From an uncultured Eubacterium sp. (GTDB lineage: Bacteria > Bacillota > Clostridia > Oscillospirales > Acutalibacteraceae), in NCBI GenBank assembly GCA_945979635.1, contig CAMFPZ010000010.1, forward strand, positions 1 to 12,127: DNA of 12,127 nucleotides, in the 5' to 3' direction. The notes beneath the pieces were generated by a model. That model was not told the DNA's origin and did not search any database. It worked only from the letters and a program-made list of their open reading frames with translations. How positions within the stretch are numbered: the stretch's first letter is position 1; the number at the start of each line of letters is the position of its first letter. This document shows positions 1 to 7,191 of this stretch, piece by piece. The translations under genes and the position numbers were made by a program.

Positions 1-42
1 TCCTCTACGTCTCGTGGGCTCGGAGATGTGTATAAGAGACAG
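1..42. other. Illumina Nextera i7 adapter left on the contig end
   Basis: Positions 24-42 are the 19-bp Tn5 mosaic end AGATGTGTATAAGAGACAG. Positions 9-23 are the rest of the Nextera read-2 transposase adapter. Positions 1-8 (TCCTCTAC) equal the in-adapter form of Nextera index N712 as I remember it. This is synthetic library sequence, not part of the genome. Genomic sequence begins at 43. Confidence 0.97.
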
Positions 43-134
43 AAGCAGGACTTATTAATGAATCGCCCACTCATATTTCGCTCACGCCACAGGGTATGCT
101 TGTTTCGAATTATGTAATCAACCTGCTGACATAA
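43..134 (+). CDS. hemW: C-terminal fragment of HemW-like radical SAM protein (5' part missing)
   Basis: The frame beginning at 45 is open from the adapter junction to a TAA at 132-134 and gives 29 residues. They read A-G-L-I-N-E-S-P then H-I-S-L-T-P-Q-G-M-L-V-S-N-Y-V-I-N-L-L-T. The pattern L-T-x-x-G-x-x-V-S-N-x-V-x-x-x-L is typical of the extreme C-terminus (HemN_C domain) of HemW, a heme chaperone formerly called coproporphyrinogen-III-oxidase-like protein. The catalytic radical SAM part is lost off the contig, cut by the library adapter. No clear terminator separates it from gap, so read-through is possible, but gap has its own candidate promoter. Coding status is likely; the family assignment rests on a short tail only. 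Confidence 0.6.
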
Positions 135-157
135 CATAATGTATTAGTTATATATTA

Positions 158-175
158 TCGTCATAAAATTAACAA
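158..175. promoter_or_regulatory. Possible Rex-type operator upstream of gap
   Basis: The 18 bases fit the clostridial Rex pattern TTGTTAA-N4-TTAACAA. The right half-site is perfect (TTAACAA, 169-175) and the left (TCGTCAT, 158-164) matches at 4 of 7 positions. Rex senses the NADH/NAD+ ratio and represses fermentative and redox genes in Firmicutes, so a site before an NAD-dependent GAPDH would make sense. The left half is poor and the region is AT-rich, so chance is a real alternative. Confidence 0.25.
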
Positions 176-221
176 ATGAACGCTTCGTTTTTGTATAATT
201 CGTAAAATTTACAAAATACTC

Positions 222-250
222 TTGATTATTACGCATAAAAAGTATAAAAT
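222..250 (+). promoter_or_regulatory. Candidate sigma-A promoter of gap
   Basis: TTGATT (222-227), a 17-bp spacer and TAAAAT (245-250) put the start of transcription near 257, about 54 nt before the gap ATG. A short inverted repeat AGTAT/ATACT (241-245 and 252-256) straddles the -10 box. The same -35/-10 hexamers with the same spacing recur before yerB. The 5' region is AT-rich, and TATAAT at 194-199 lacks a good -35 partner. Confidence 0.45.
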
Positions 251-310
251 AATACTGCAAAAATAAAATGCAAAAGCAATTTATTAAAAAATTTTCGGAG
301 GTATATTCCA

Positions 311-1324
311 ATGGTAAAAGTTGCTATTAATGGTTTCGGCCGTATCGGTCGTCTCGCTTTCCGCCAGATGTTCGGTGCTGAAGGCTACGAAGTAGTTGCT
401 ATCAACGACCTTACAAGCCCAAAGATGCTTGCTCATCTTCTCAAGTATGACTCATCACAGGGTAAGTATGCTCTTGCTGATACAGTTTCTGCTACTGACG
501 ATTCTATCATCGTTGACGGTAAGGAAATTAAGATTTACGCAAAGGCTGACGCTTCAGAGCTTCCTTGGGGCGAGCTTAATGTTGATGTTGTTCTTGAGTG
601 CACAGGCTTCTACTGCTCAAAGGAGAAGGCTTCTGCTCACATCAAGGCAGGTGCTCGTAAGGTAGTTATCTCTGCTCCGGCAGGCAACGACCTTCCAACA
701 ATCGTTTACAATGTAAACCACGACACTCTTACTGCTGAGGATACAGTTATTTCTGCTGCTTCTTGCACAACTAACTGTCTTGCTCCTATGGCAAAGGCTC
801 TCAACGACTACGCTGAGATTCAGAGCGGTATTATGTGCACAATCCACGCTTACACAGGCGACCAGATGACTCTTGACGGTCCTCAGAGAAAGGGTGACCT
901 TAGAAGATCAAGAGCTGCTGCTGTTAATATCGTACCTAACTCAACAGGTGCTGCAAAGGCTATCGGTCTTGTTATTCCTGAGCTCAACGGCAAGCTTATC
1001 GGTTCTGCACAGAGAGTTCCTACTCCGACAGGCTCAACAACTATCCTTACTGCTGTTGTTAAGGGCAAGGATGTTACTGTTGAGGGTATCAACGCTGCTA
1101 TGAAGGCTGCTGCAACAGAGTCATTCGGCTACAACACAGACGAAATCGTTTCTTCAGACATCGTTGGTATGAGATTCGGCTCACTCTTCGATGCAACTCA
1201 GACAATGGTTCTTCCTGTAGGCGAGGACACATATGAGGTTCAGGTTGTTTCTTGGTACGACAACGAGAACTCATACACTTCACAGATGGTTAGAACAATC
1301 AAGTACTTCTCAGAGCTTGGCTAA
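311..1324 (+). CDS. gap: Glyceraldehyde-3-phosphate dehydrogenase, type I, NAD-dependent
   Basis: Cytoplasmic glycolytic enzyme that oxidises and phosphorylates glyceraldehyde 3-phosphate to 1,3-bisphosphoglycerate with NAD+. Its 337 residues are the usual family length. The N-terminal Rossmann motif I-N-G-F-G-R-I-G-R is at residues 7-14, and Asp33 after I-N points to NAD rather than NADP. The catalytic cysteine is Cys152 in A-S-C-T-T-N-C and the partner histidine is His179 in T-I-H-A-Y-T. The C-terminal W-Y-D-N-E-N-S-Y signature is present. GGAGG at 297-301 lies 9 nt before the ATG and fixes the start. By eye the codons are strongly biased to GCT, CTT, GTT, ACA, AAG and AAC compared with the neighbours. 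This fits very high expression rather than foreign origin. It has its own terminator and is a monocistronic unit facing the birA end of the lexA array. Confidence 0.98.
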   Translation: MVKVAINGFGRIGRLAFRQMFGAEGYEVVAINDLTSPKMLAHLLKYDSSQGKYALADTVSATDDSIIVDGKEIKIYAKADASELPWGELNVDVVLECTGFYCSKEKASAHIKAGARKVVISAPAGNDLPTIVYNVNHDTLTAEDTVISAASCTTNCLAPMAKALNDYAEIQSGIMCTIHAYTGDQMTLDGPQRKGDLRRSRAAAVNIVPNSTGAAKAIGLVIPELNGKLIGSAQRVPTPTGSTTILTAVVKGKDVTVEGINAAMKAAATESFGYNTDEIVSSDIVGMRFGSLFDATQTMVLPVGEDTYEVQVVSWYDNENSYTSQMVRTIKYFSELG

Positions 1325-1342
1325 TCAAAACGATGTTTCTTC

Positions 1343-1370
1343 GAGGGCTGTTACGACAGCCCTCTTTTTT
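1343..1370 (+). terminator. Intrinsic terminator of gap
   Basis: A perfect 9-bp stem GAGGGCTGT/ACAGCCCTC (1343-1351, 1356-1364) with a TACG loop is followed by TTTTTT (1365-1370), 18 nt after the gap stop codon. This is a classic rho-independent terminator. Confidence 0.95.
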
Positions 1371-1451
1371 CGTGCACGAGCAATGCGACCCGACATCATT
1401 TATGGCATAATCAAGGTTTTTGATGTTGCACAGATTATTTGTTCAGCACAG

Positions 1452-1491
1452 AAAAAATCGGTACATCCCAAAAAAGGTGTACCGATTTTTT
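1452..1491 (-). terminator. Bidirectional terminator at the end of birA
   Basis: A 14-bp perfect inverted repeat, AAAAAATCGGTACA (1452-1465) and its complement (1478-1491), has a 12-nt loop. It provides a U-run in both directions. On the minus strand it overlaps the birA stop codon (1490-1492) and closes the lexA-birA array. On the plus strand it backs up the gap terminator. Confidence 0.9.
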
Positions 1492-2440
1492 ATATTTTCT
1501 CTTTCCTAATGGTTATTTCGCCGGAGCGAAGCACGGTTCTGCTTGAGTCAGCAAGCTCAATTTCAAGCCCGCCGCAGGAATCAATCCCGACGGCCCTTGC
1601 CTGATTTTTCACGCCGTTTTCAATATAATAAATATTCTCTCCGATTATCATACTATGGCTACGATAATAGTCAATAAAATCGGAATAATCGCCCTGAACA
1701 ACAGAGTTCAATTCGTTCGCAATAGCACCGATAAGCCCTGATCGTTCAAGCCTTACGCCGAGACAGGAGGCGTTTTCTACATCCTGTGGAAAATCCGTCG
1801 TGCTGATATTCAGCCCTATTCCAACGATAACGGATGTAACAGTCCGGGTTTCAAAATCCGTCACTGCTTCGGTCAAAATTCCGCAAATCTTTTTGTCGTC
1901 CAAATAGACATCATTTACCCATTTTATTTTTGGCTTCCTGTCCGTCAGCGACTCTATTGCCCTGCACACAGCGACAGACGCCGCCGTTGTTGCAGTAACG
2001 GCATTTTGAAGTCCTGTCATAGGATGAACAACAAGCGAAAGATAAACTCCGGTTTTGCTCGGAGAATAAAAGCTCTTGCCCTGTCTGCCTCTGCCCGCCG
2101 TTTGCTCCTCTGCAACGACAAGAATAACTCCGTCCTCGCCTTCATTTATCAGCCGCTTTGCTTGAGTATTTGTACTGTCAACGCTGTCGTAATAATAGAC
2201 CTTGCAGTGAAAGTCAAGGTGCTTTTCTATTTCGTCGGAATTCAAAACATCATTTTCGGGCGAAAGTCGATAGCCCTTATTCGTTTGGGCATCTATGATA
2301 TATCCCTCGCTACGCAACGACCTTATTGCCTTCCATACCGCAGCACGACTTTTTCCTAATCTTGCGGCAAGCTCCTCGCCGCTTACAAACGAATCGTCCC
2401 TGTCCGAAAGATATTTCAACACTTCATTCTTCAAGCTCAT
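1490..2440 (-). CDS. birA: Bifunctional biotin-[acetyl-CoA-carboxylase] ligase / biotin operon repressor
   Basis: BirA makes biotinyl-AMP and transfers biotin to the lysine of biotin-carrier proteins. Forms with an N-terminal HTH also repress biotin genes. The 316 residues show the HTH form: winged helix at about 1-60 (L-A-A-R-L-G-K-S-R-A-A-V-W-K-A-I at 24-39, wing N-K-G-Y-R-L). The catalytic domain follows: D-S-V-D-S-T-N (85-91), the biotin/AMP loop G-R-G-R-Q-G (116-121), K-W-V-N-D-V-Y-L (173-180) and K-K-I-C-G-I-L-T-E (183-191), then a small C-terminal SH3-like domain. The ATG lies 2 nt after the degV stop. The preceding sequence has only a weak Shine-Dalgarno (AAGAA), so translation is probably coupled to degV. 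It is last in the seven-gene array. No biotin genes are in view, so its targets are elsewhere. Confidence 0.96.
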   Translation of the reverse strand: MSLKNEVLKYLSDRDDSFVSGEELAARLGKSRAAVWKAIRSLRSEGYIIDAQTNKGYRLSPENDVLNSDEIEKHLDFHCKVYYYDSVDSTNTQAKRLINEGEDGVILVVAEEQTAGRGRQGKSFYSPSKTGVYLSLVVHPMTGLQNAVTATTAASVAVCRAIESLTDRKPKIKWVNDVYLDDKKICGILTEAVTDFETRTVTSVIVGIGLNISTTDFPQDVENASCLGVRLERSGLIGAIANELNSVVQGDYSDFIDYYRSHSMIIGENIYYIENGVKNQARAVGIDSCGGLEIELADSSRTVLRSGEITIRKEKI

Positions 2441-2442
2441 AA

Positions 2443-3306
2443 TTATTTCTTAATATAGAATATCGCAAGCGTTTTAGGTCCGCAATGTGACGAAATTGTA
2501 CATCCTGCGTCGGCAATAATGAGATTATCGAAAATATCCCTACCGTCTATCAAGCCTCGCACAAAGGCAAGCGTTTCGGGTGAAATTCCGCCGGAATTAG
2601 CGATAACCACTCTGTCAGGACGAATACGCTTAATCTCATTCAGTCGGTCATTTGCATACTGACGATAAACTACATCCATTTTTCCTCTGTATTTTTTTGA
2701 AACCTCAAGTGTTCCTGTTTCTGTATTTACTGCGATTGACGGCTTTATGCCGAGAACATTCGCACCGAATTTTGCAACCGACGAGCAGCGTCCACCCTTG
2801 TGCAAATATTCAAGACTATCCAGCACAAAGGTTGCACTAACCTTTGGCACAAGCCTTGCAACCTTATCGGCAATTCGCTTCGCGTCCATACCCTTTTCGC
2901 GAAAATCACAAGCCTTCAGCACAAGAAGTCCCATAGCCGTGCACAAATTTCTTGAGTCAACACAATAAACACTATCGAATTCACTCGCCGCTACGCAGGC
3001 ATTTTGGAAGGATGACGAAAGACCGGAGCTAAATCCGATATGCACAACCTTCTTACCCTCGTCAGTCAGCCTTTTGAAAACACTTGTGTAGGTGTCGGGC
3101 GTAACTGCCGATGTTTTTGGAAGCTCACCGGTTTTAGCAACATAATCATATATATCACCGGGACTAATGTCTATACCGTCGCGATAAACCTTGTCTCCTA
3201 AAAGTACGGTGAGCGGAATGACGGTTATTTCATTCTTTTCTATTAATCCCTTAGGTAAATCACAGGTTGAATCTGTCGTTATCGCAACATTATATTTGTT
3301 TTCCAT
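2443..3306 (-). CDS. degV: DegV family fatty-acid-binding protein (FakB-like)
   Basis: DegV/FakB proteins hold one fatty acid and present its carboxylate to the kinase FakA, allowing exogenous fatty acids to enter phospholipid synthesis. The 287 residues are the normal length. The opening T-T-D-S-T-C-D-L-P (10-18), K-T-S-A-V-T-P (64-70) and F-S-S-G-L-S-S-S-F (92-100) are the conserved carboxylate-binding loops. V-L-D-S-L-E-Y-L-H-K-G-G-R further on is another family signature. GGAGTG about 9 nt before the ATG supports the start, and the stop of the upstream gene is 3 nt away. No FakA/DhaK-like kinase is in the window, so the partner must be elsewhere. The lipid bound cannot be told from sequence. 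Confidence 0.93.
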   Translation of the reverse strand: MENKYNVAITTDSTCDLPKGLIEKNEITVIPLTVLLGDKVYRDGIDISPGDIYDYVAKTGELPKTSAVTPDTYTSVFKRLTDEGKKVVHIGFSSGLSSSFQNACVAASEFDSVYCVDSRNLCTAMGLLVLKACDFREKGMDAKRIADKVARLVPKVSATFVLDSLEYLHKGGRCSSVAKFGANVLGIKPSIAVNTETGTLEVSKKYRGKMDVVYRQYANDRLNEIKRIRPDRVVIANSGGISPETLAFVRGLIDGRDIFDNLIIADAGCTISSHCGPKTLAIFYIKK

Positions 3307-3309
3307 AAA

Positions 3310-4587
3310 TTATTTCACTCCGAAGCTAACGGTTACTTCCCGCATATTGACTTTATTATATTTCTTGTCAAAGAGGATTTTCAAAACCTCCTCGCCATTA
3401 TCGTTTGTATAGATTGTCGCCTTATACGAAATATCATAATCGGTTTGCGAGCTTGCTCCTTTGGTAAGCATCCTAACCGAATACCGATTTGCCTCCAGCT
3501 CCCTTTGGCTAAAGCTGCAACCCTTCTTCGCAACGAGCTCCATACTCTGCTCATCAACATAAATAGCAGAAAGCATATTCGCATCTCCGTTTATGCCGGA
3601 AAAATCCACTGTTTCGATATCAATATCGAAGCTTTGTTTAATCTGAATGAAATCAATATTTCTATCGGCCGGAACAGTCTTGCTTGCATTATTGAGCGTT
3701 GCAGTCCATTCTTGACCATCAAAATTGTAGCCATAGAGTCCGTATTCCTTATTCGCAACAAACGACATCGACTTGGCTGTTATATTATTCTCGAATTCCT
3801 CGCTGACATACGCCTTGAACTTTGCAAATCCTGCATCCTGAACAGAGCCGTCCTCGTATACCATCGTTATGGGCATAGTAATATAAATCTTATTTTCGTT
3901 GTCAATAAATACCTCGATTCTGCCCTTTTGCCAATTCGAAACCTTCATATATCTGCCGTTCGAATCCTGCAAGCATCTAAAGCAGTTATAATACGAGCTG
4001 GGCAAGCCTGTTTCGCGGTCGTAATTAATTTGGTCATAACGGCGTGCAAATGCAACCAAGCCGTTTTTTTCACAGTTTTTGTCCTGTGTTATCTCAATTT
4101 TTATTCTCTCATCGAACATCTTTACGATTGTATCGGCGGTAAAGGCGTTTATTCGGAATGTCTCCTCGCCGTATCTGTCAATCATATGATTGAAAACATA
4201 AACATTATGGTAGATCTCGCCGTCATTGGCATATGCAGCAACCTGAACAAGAATTTCTTCCTCGCCGTCATCATCCATATCATCATATGCAAGCTTCGGC
4301 ACATCGAGATTTATCTCCTCGCTCCAATCCTCATAAACATATTCCTTTTCCTTGTGAACAAAAATCACCTTATCCCCTTGGGTATAAAAATGATAATCCC
4401 TCTGTTTGTCCTCAACAAGCAGAACCCTCTCGCCGTCATTTTCTGTTACGGCAAGTTGGGTTGATGTCGATTCTCCGGCAGAGCCGTTATTCAACTTCAC
4501 CGCCCTGTCTGCAAGAATATAGGACGAAAAAACCGCACCAATCGTCAGCAAAATGACGAGCAATACACTAAAAAATTTATTTTTCAT
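3310..4587 (-). CDS. Membrane-anchored extracellular protein of unknown function with a DxDxDGxxE loop
   Basis: I do not recognise this 425-residue protein. Residues 5-25 form a single hydrophobic segment after M-K-N-K, a signal anchor or uncleaved signal peptide, with no lipobox cysteine. It is followed by a Ser/Thr/Asn-rich linker (about 33-50), so the bulk should face outside. D-M-D-D-D-G-E-E-E (103-111) puts Asp103, Asp105, Asp107 and Glu111 in a DxDxDGxxE calcium-binding arrangement of the kind seen in FG-GAP/VCBS repeats. Only one such loop is visible, and the surrounding alternating strands suggest a beta-rich fold. No catalytic motif is apparent. The gene sits between the HAD phosphatase (14 nt) and degV (3 nt), so it is co-transcribed with housekeeping genes. 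AGGAA about 10 nt before the ATG is a modest ribosome binding site. The long open frame on the opposite strand is a shadow. Confidence 0.85.
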   Translation of the reverse strand: MKNKFFSVLLVILLTIGAVFSSYILADRAVKLNNGSAGESTSTQLAVTENDGERVLLVEDKQRDYHFYTQGDKVIFVHKEKEYVYEDWSEEINLDVPKLAYDDMDDDGEEEILVQVAAYANDGEIYHNVYVFNHMIDRYGEETFRINAFTADTIVKMFDERIKIEITQDKNCEKNGLVAFARRYDQINYDRETGLPSSYYNCFRCLQDSNGRYMKVSNWQKGRIEVFIDNENKIYITMPITMVYEDGSVQDAGFAKFKAYVSEEFENNITAKSMSFVANKEYGLYGYNFDGQEWTATLNNASKTVPADRNIDFIQIKQSFDIDIETVDFSGINGDANMLSAIYVDEQSMELVAKKGCSFSQRELEANRYSVRMLTKGASSQTDYDISYKATIYTNDNGEEVLKILFDKKYNKVNMREVTVSFGVK

Positions 4588-4601
4588 TAAAATTATTATT
4601 C

Positions 4602-5204
4602 CTATTTTTCTTTATATACTTCATTATAATCAAACGCAACTCTTTTGCCGTTTTCAATATGATAGCATTGACCGTTTGCCAACGAAAAAATCGGACGGTC
4701 GTGGCGGTAGCTGTCGGAATAAACATCCCTGACATCAAGCTCGTCTCTGCTATGAAGCTCAAAAAGACGGTTGAGTTTTTCCTCGTCTCGACAATTTTCG
4801 CCGATTATTATTCCTCGCTTCATATCATAGCGTGTACTGATTATTTCATCAAATCCAAGCCTTTGAGCAATATCGGCAAGCAAAAAATCCGGACTTGCAC
4901 TGATTACGATAGAATATCTCGGGCGGTCATAAAACCATTTATGTACTCTGCACTCATACCTGTCCCAAAATTTTTTTACTGCTCTTTCAACAGGAATCAT
5001 CGGCACAAATAAATAGCTTATTTTCTTGAACTGTGTAAAATTAATTATGCCCAGCCCCATAAGCAGACCTGCAACGGCAAGAAGAGGCAGAGTTATCATA
5101 CACCACGGATAATGCACCATACAGTACACAACGAAAAGCGTTCCGCTGTCGAATGGTACGATTGTCTTGTCAAAATCGTAAATATCTACCTTTATTTTTT
5201 CCAC
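4602..5204 (-). CDS. HAD superfamily subfamily IB phosphatase (SerB/PgpC-like fold)
   Basis: Predicted phosphomonoesterase of the HAD-IB group. With the GTG start at 5204 (200 residues) motif I is Y-D-F-D-K-T with nucleophile Asp10 and acid/base Asp12. Motif II is I-S-A-S-P (Ser102/Ser104), motif III is Lys143 in E-E-K-L, and motif IV is Y-S-D-S-Y-R-H-D (Asp164, Asp169). Between motifs I and II the cap holds a hydrophobic stretch (about 24-55), as in phosphatidylglycerophosphatase C-type relatives, suggesting membrane association or a lipid phosphate substrate. The substrate is not known. An ATG at 5252 would add 16 residues, overlap the dCMP deaminase gene by 47 nt and has no Shine-Dalgarno. 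The GTG lies 1 nt after the deaminase stop with AAAAGAG 8 nt before it, so I prefer GTG. Confidence 0.85.
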   Translation of the reverse strand: MEKIKVDIYDFDKTIVPFDSGTLFVVYCMVHYPWCMITLPLLAVAGLLMGLGIINFTQFKKISYLFVPMIPVERAVKKFWDRYECRVHKWFYDRPRYSIVISASPDFLLADIAQRLGFDEIISTRYDMKRGIIIGENCRDEEKLNRLFELHSRDELDVRDVYSDSYRHDRPIFSLANGQCYHIENGKRVAFDYNEVYKEK

Positions 5205-5205
5205 G

Positions 5206-5706
5206 CTAAATACTCTTTTCGTCGAAATTGATTGTAATTTGCTTATTCTCACAGCTAAATTTCGTGAGCTTTATGCCGGCTGAAGCAAGCATTCGCTTAC
5301 TCGCGATAGTTGTATCGGTATCGGCGTACTTGTCGGAGATATAAACAACCTCCGTAATTCCGCTTTGGATAATGGCTTTTGCACATTCATTGCACGGGAA
5401 CAGAGCAACAAAAATCCTGCAGCCGCTCAAATTATGCCCTCCCGCATTAAGGATAGCATTAAGCTCCGCGTGGCAAACAAACGGATATTTTGTATCATTT
5501 GCATTCTCGCCGCTTCTCTCCCAAGGAAAATCATCATCATTGCATCCTCTGGGAAAGCCGTTATATCCAACAGACACAATCTTGTTATCATCGCCGACAA
5601 TACAGGCACCTACCTGTGTATTTGGATCCTTGCTTCGCATAGATGAAAGCAATGAAATGCCCATAAAATATTCATCCCACGAAATATAATTTTCTCTCTT
5701 TGCCAT
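5206..5706 (-). CDS. Deoxycytidylate (dCMP) deaminase, ComEB-like
   Basis: Zinc enzyme converting dCMP to dUMP, the thymidylate synthase substrate, in the cytoplasm. The 166 residues carry both zinc motifs: H-A-E at 79-81 (His79 ligand, Glu81 proton shuttle) and P-C-N-E-C at 104-108 (Cys105, Cys108). The N-terminal substrate region K-D-P-N-T-Q-V-G-A (27-35) and G-Y-N-G-F-P-R-G-C (47-55) are typical of bacterial dCMP deaminases such as Bacillus ComEB. AAGGAGA 5 nt before the ATG is an excellent ribosome binding site and overlaps the mrp stop. The gene stands third after lexA, so its expression may rise with DNA damage, when dTTP demand changes. That is inference from gene order only. A general cytidine/deoxycytidylate deaminase is the alternative. 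Confidence 0.93.
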   Translation of the reverse strand: MAKRENYISWDEYFMGISLLSSMRSKDPNTQVGACIVGDDNKIVSVGYNGFPRGCNDDDFPWERSGENANDTKYPFVCHAELNAILNAGGHNLSGCRIFVALFPCNECAKAIIQSGITEVVYISDKYADTDTTIASKRMLASAGIKLTKFSCENKQITINFDEKSI

Positions 5707-5715
5707 AAGCTCTCC

Positions 5716-6534
5716 TTATTTCAAAACATTAATAAATTCATCAAGTCCGTCGCAGTCGAGCTCCTCGACCCTTCCTTCGTCAACCATTCTCGCTGTGTCC
5801 GGATTAATAGGAAGCTTCGCCAATACAGGAACGCCGAGCTCCGCCGCGGTTTCGTCCACTCTGCTCTCGCCGAAGATATTAATCCTCTTTCCGCAATCGG
5901 GACATTCGTAATAGCTCATATTCTCAACAAGACCCAAAACAGGAACATTCATCATTCTTGCCATATTAAACGCCTTGTTTACTATCATCTTAACTAAATC
6001 CTGCGGAGTTGTTACAATAACTATTCCGTCAACAGGAAGCGATTGAAATACCGTAAGAGCAACATCTCCCGTTCCCGGAGGCATATCAACGAAAAGATAA
6101 TCAAGCTCGCCCCAATTAACATCAGTCCAAAATTGCCCAATAACTCCGCTGATAACCGGACCTCTCCAAACGACAGGCGAATTCACATCCTCTAAAAGAA
6201 GATTTATACTCATCATCTTCACACCTGTTTTCGTCACAGTAGGAAGCAGACCTGTCTCGTCCTGCATTGCACGGGAGGTTATGCCGAAGCTTTTCGGCAC
6301 ACTCGGTCCCGTAATATCGGCGTCGAGTATACCAACCTTTAGCCCCGCCTTTTGGCACCTTGAAGCGAGCAGACAGCTAACAAGGCTCTTGCCGACGCCG
6401 CCCTTTCCCGAAACAACGCCAATAACCTTTTTAATATTAGAATGCTCGTTCATCGGCTTAAGGAGGCTTTCGGGTTCCTTTCTTTCGCTGCAATTGCTCG
6501 AGCAGGTTTTACAATTATGTGTACATTCGCTCAT
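5716..6534 (-). CDS. mrp: Mrp/Nbp35-family P-loop ATPase, Fe-S cluster carrier
   Basis: ApbC/Mrp/Nbp35 proteins bind and transfer [4Fe-4S] clusters to apo-enzymes and hydrolyse ATP. The 272 residues contain the deviant Walker A S-G-K-G-G-V-G-K-S at 42-50 with both lysines, D-A-D-I-T-G-P-S-V-P at 71-80 and V-D-M-P-P-G-T-G-D at 149-157. The C-terminal C-P-D-C at 211-214 is the cluster ligand pair at the dimer interface. The N-terminus has no MIP18/DUF59 domain. It has four cysteines (C4, C8, C11, C15) spaced CxxxCxxCxxxC, reminiscent of the extra cluster of Nbp35. GAGGAAAG before the ATG is a strong ribosome binding site. The gene follows lexA by 16 nt and precedes the deaminase by 9 nt. Confidence 0.95.
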   Translation of the reverse strand: MSECTHNCKTCSSNCSERKEPESLLKPMNEHSNIKKVIGVVSGKGGVGKSLVSCLLASRCQKAGLKVGILDADITGPSVPKSFGITSRAMQDETGLLPTVTKTGVKMMSINLLLEDVNSPVVWRGPVISGVIGQFWTDVNWGELDYLFVDMPPGTGDVALTVFQSLPVDGIVIVTTPQDLVKMIVNKAFNMARMMNVPVLGLVENMSYYECPDCGKRINIFGESRVDETAAELGVPVLAKLPINPDTARMVDEGRVEELDCDGLDEFINVLK

Positions 6535-6550
6535 TTTCTTTCCTCTTTTC

Positions 6551-7141
6551 TCAGTAGGTTCTGACTACCATATTTACTTTGCCTAAAATCGAAATCTCTT
6601 TTGCGATAATAGGTTCATAGCTTTCGTTCTCCGGTTGGAGTCTGAAACAACCGTTTTCCTTATAAAATCGCTTAACTGTCGCCTCGTCGTCAATAAGTGC
6701 AACGACTATCTCGCCGTTTTGGGCAACAGGAGTTTGCTCAACCACTACGAGGTCGCCGTCGAGTATTCCTGCATTTACCATTGAATCTCCCTTAATTCTT
6801 AATGCAAACATATTTTTTCCCTTATTCTTCACGGGAACGGGAATATAATCCTCAACACTCTCGACAGCAAGTATCGGCTTTCCGGCGGTTACTGTTCCGA
6901 CAAGCGGAACATGATAAGCCTTCGTATCTGCACTCTTAAGACGAATCGTTCTTCTTCGATTCGGGTCACGCTCTATATAGCCCAGCTCAATGAGCTTATT
7001 GACCACATATTGAGCAGACGACGGCGAAAGATAGCCGAGCTCGCGTTCAATTTCTCTGACTGTGGGTGCAACACCACGCTCGTCAACATATTCCTTTATG
7101 AAATCAAGACATTGCTGTTGTTTTTTATTTAAGCCCTGCAT
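6551..7141 (-). CDS. lexA: LexA repressor, SOS master regulator
   Basis: Represses DNA-damage genes until RecA-ssDNA filaments trigger its self-cleavage. The 196 residues have the usual two parts: winged HTH at 1-70 (A-P-T-V-R-E-I at 25-31, L-S-P-S-S-A-Q-Y-V-V-N-K-L recognition region at 38-50) and an S24-like peptidase domain. The scissile bond is Ala86-Gly87 in V-T-A-G-K-P, the nucleophile is Ser120 in K-G-D-S-M, and the general base is Lys157 in A-T-V-K-R-F. All are intact, so it should be cleavable. GAAAGGGA lies about 7 nt before the ATG. The promoter 50-80 bp upstream overlaps a LexA-box-like sequence, suggesting autoregulation. It is the first gene of a seven-gene array on this strand. 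Confidence 0.97.
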   Translation of the reverse strand: MQGLNKKQQQCLDFIKEYVDERGVAPTVREIERELGYLSPSSAQYVVNKLIELGYIERDPNRRRTIRLKSADTKAYHVPLVGTVTAGKPILAVESVEDYIPVPVKNKGKNMFALRIKGDSMVNAGILDGDLVVVEQTPVAQNGEIVVALIDDEATVKRFYKENGCFRLQPENESYEPIIAKEISILGKVNMVVRTY

Positions 7142-7191
7142 AAACGCGTCCCTTTCTAATATAGTAAATTATAATATATCCAACCTATTAT

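Noticed and set aside
131..151. Terminator for the hemW-like gene (ATAAC/GTTAT)
   Set aside because: A five-pair AT stem with an 11-nt loop and no T-run is too weak.
1371..1451. Small gene or RNA between the gap and birA terminators
   Set aside because: About 80 bp with only a CGTGCACG palindrome and a 6-bp ACATCA/TGATGT pair; no promoter or start signal.
3445..4464. 339-codon open frame on the plus strand
   Set aside because: It is wholly antisense to the 425-residue gene, has no ribosome binding site or promoter, and its composition is Cys/Ile/Leu-rich as expected from a shadow of the other strand.
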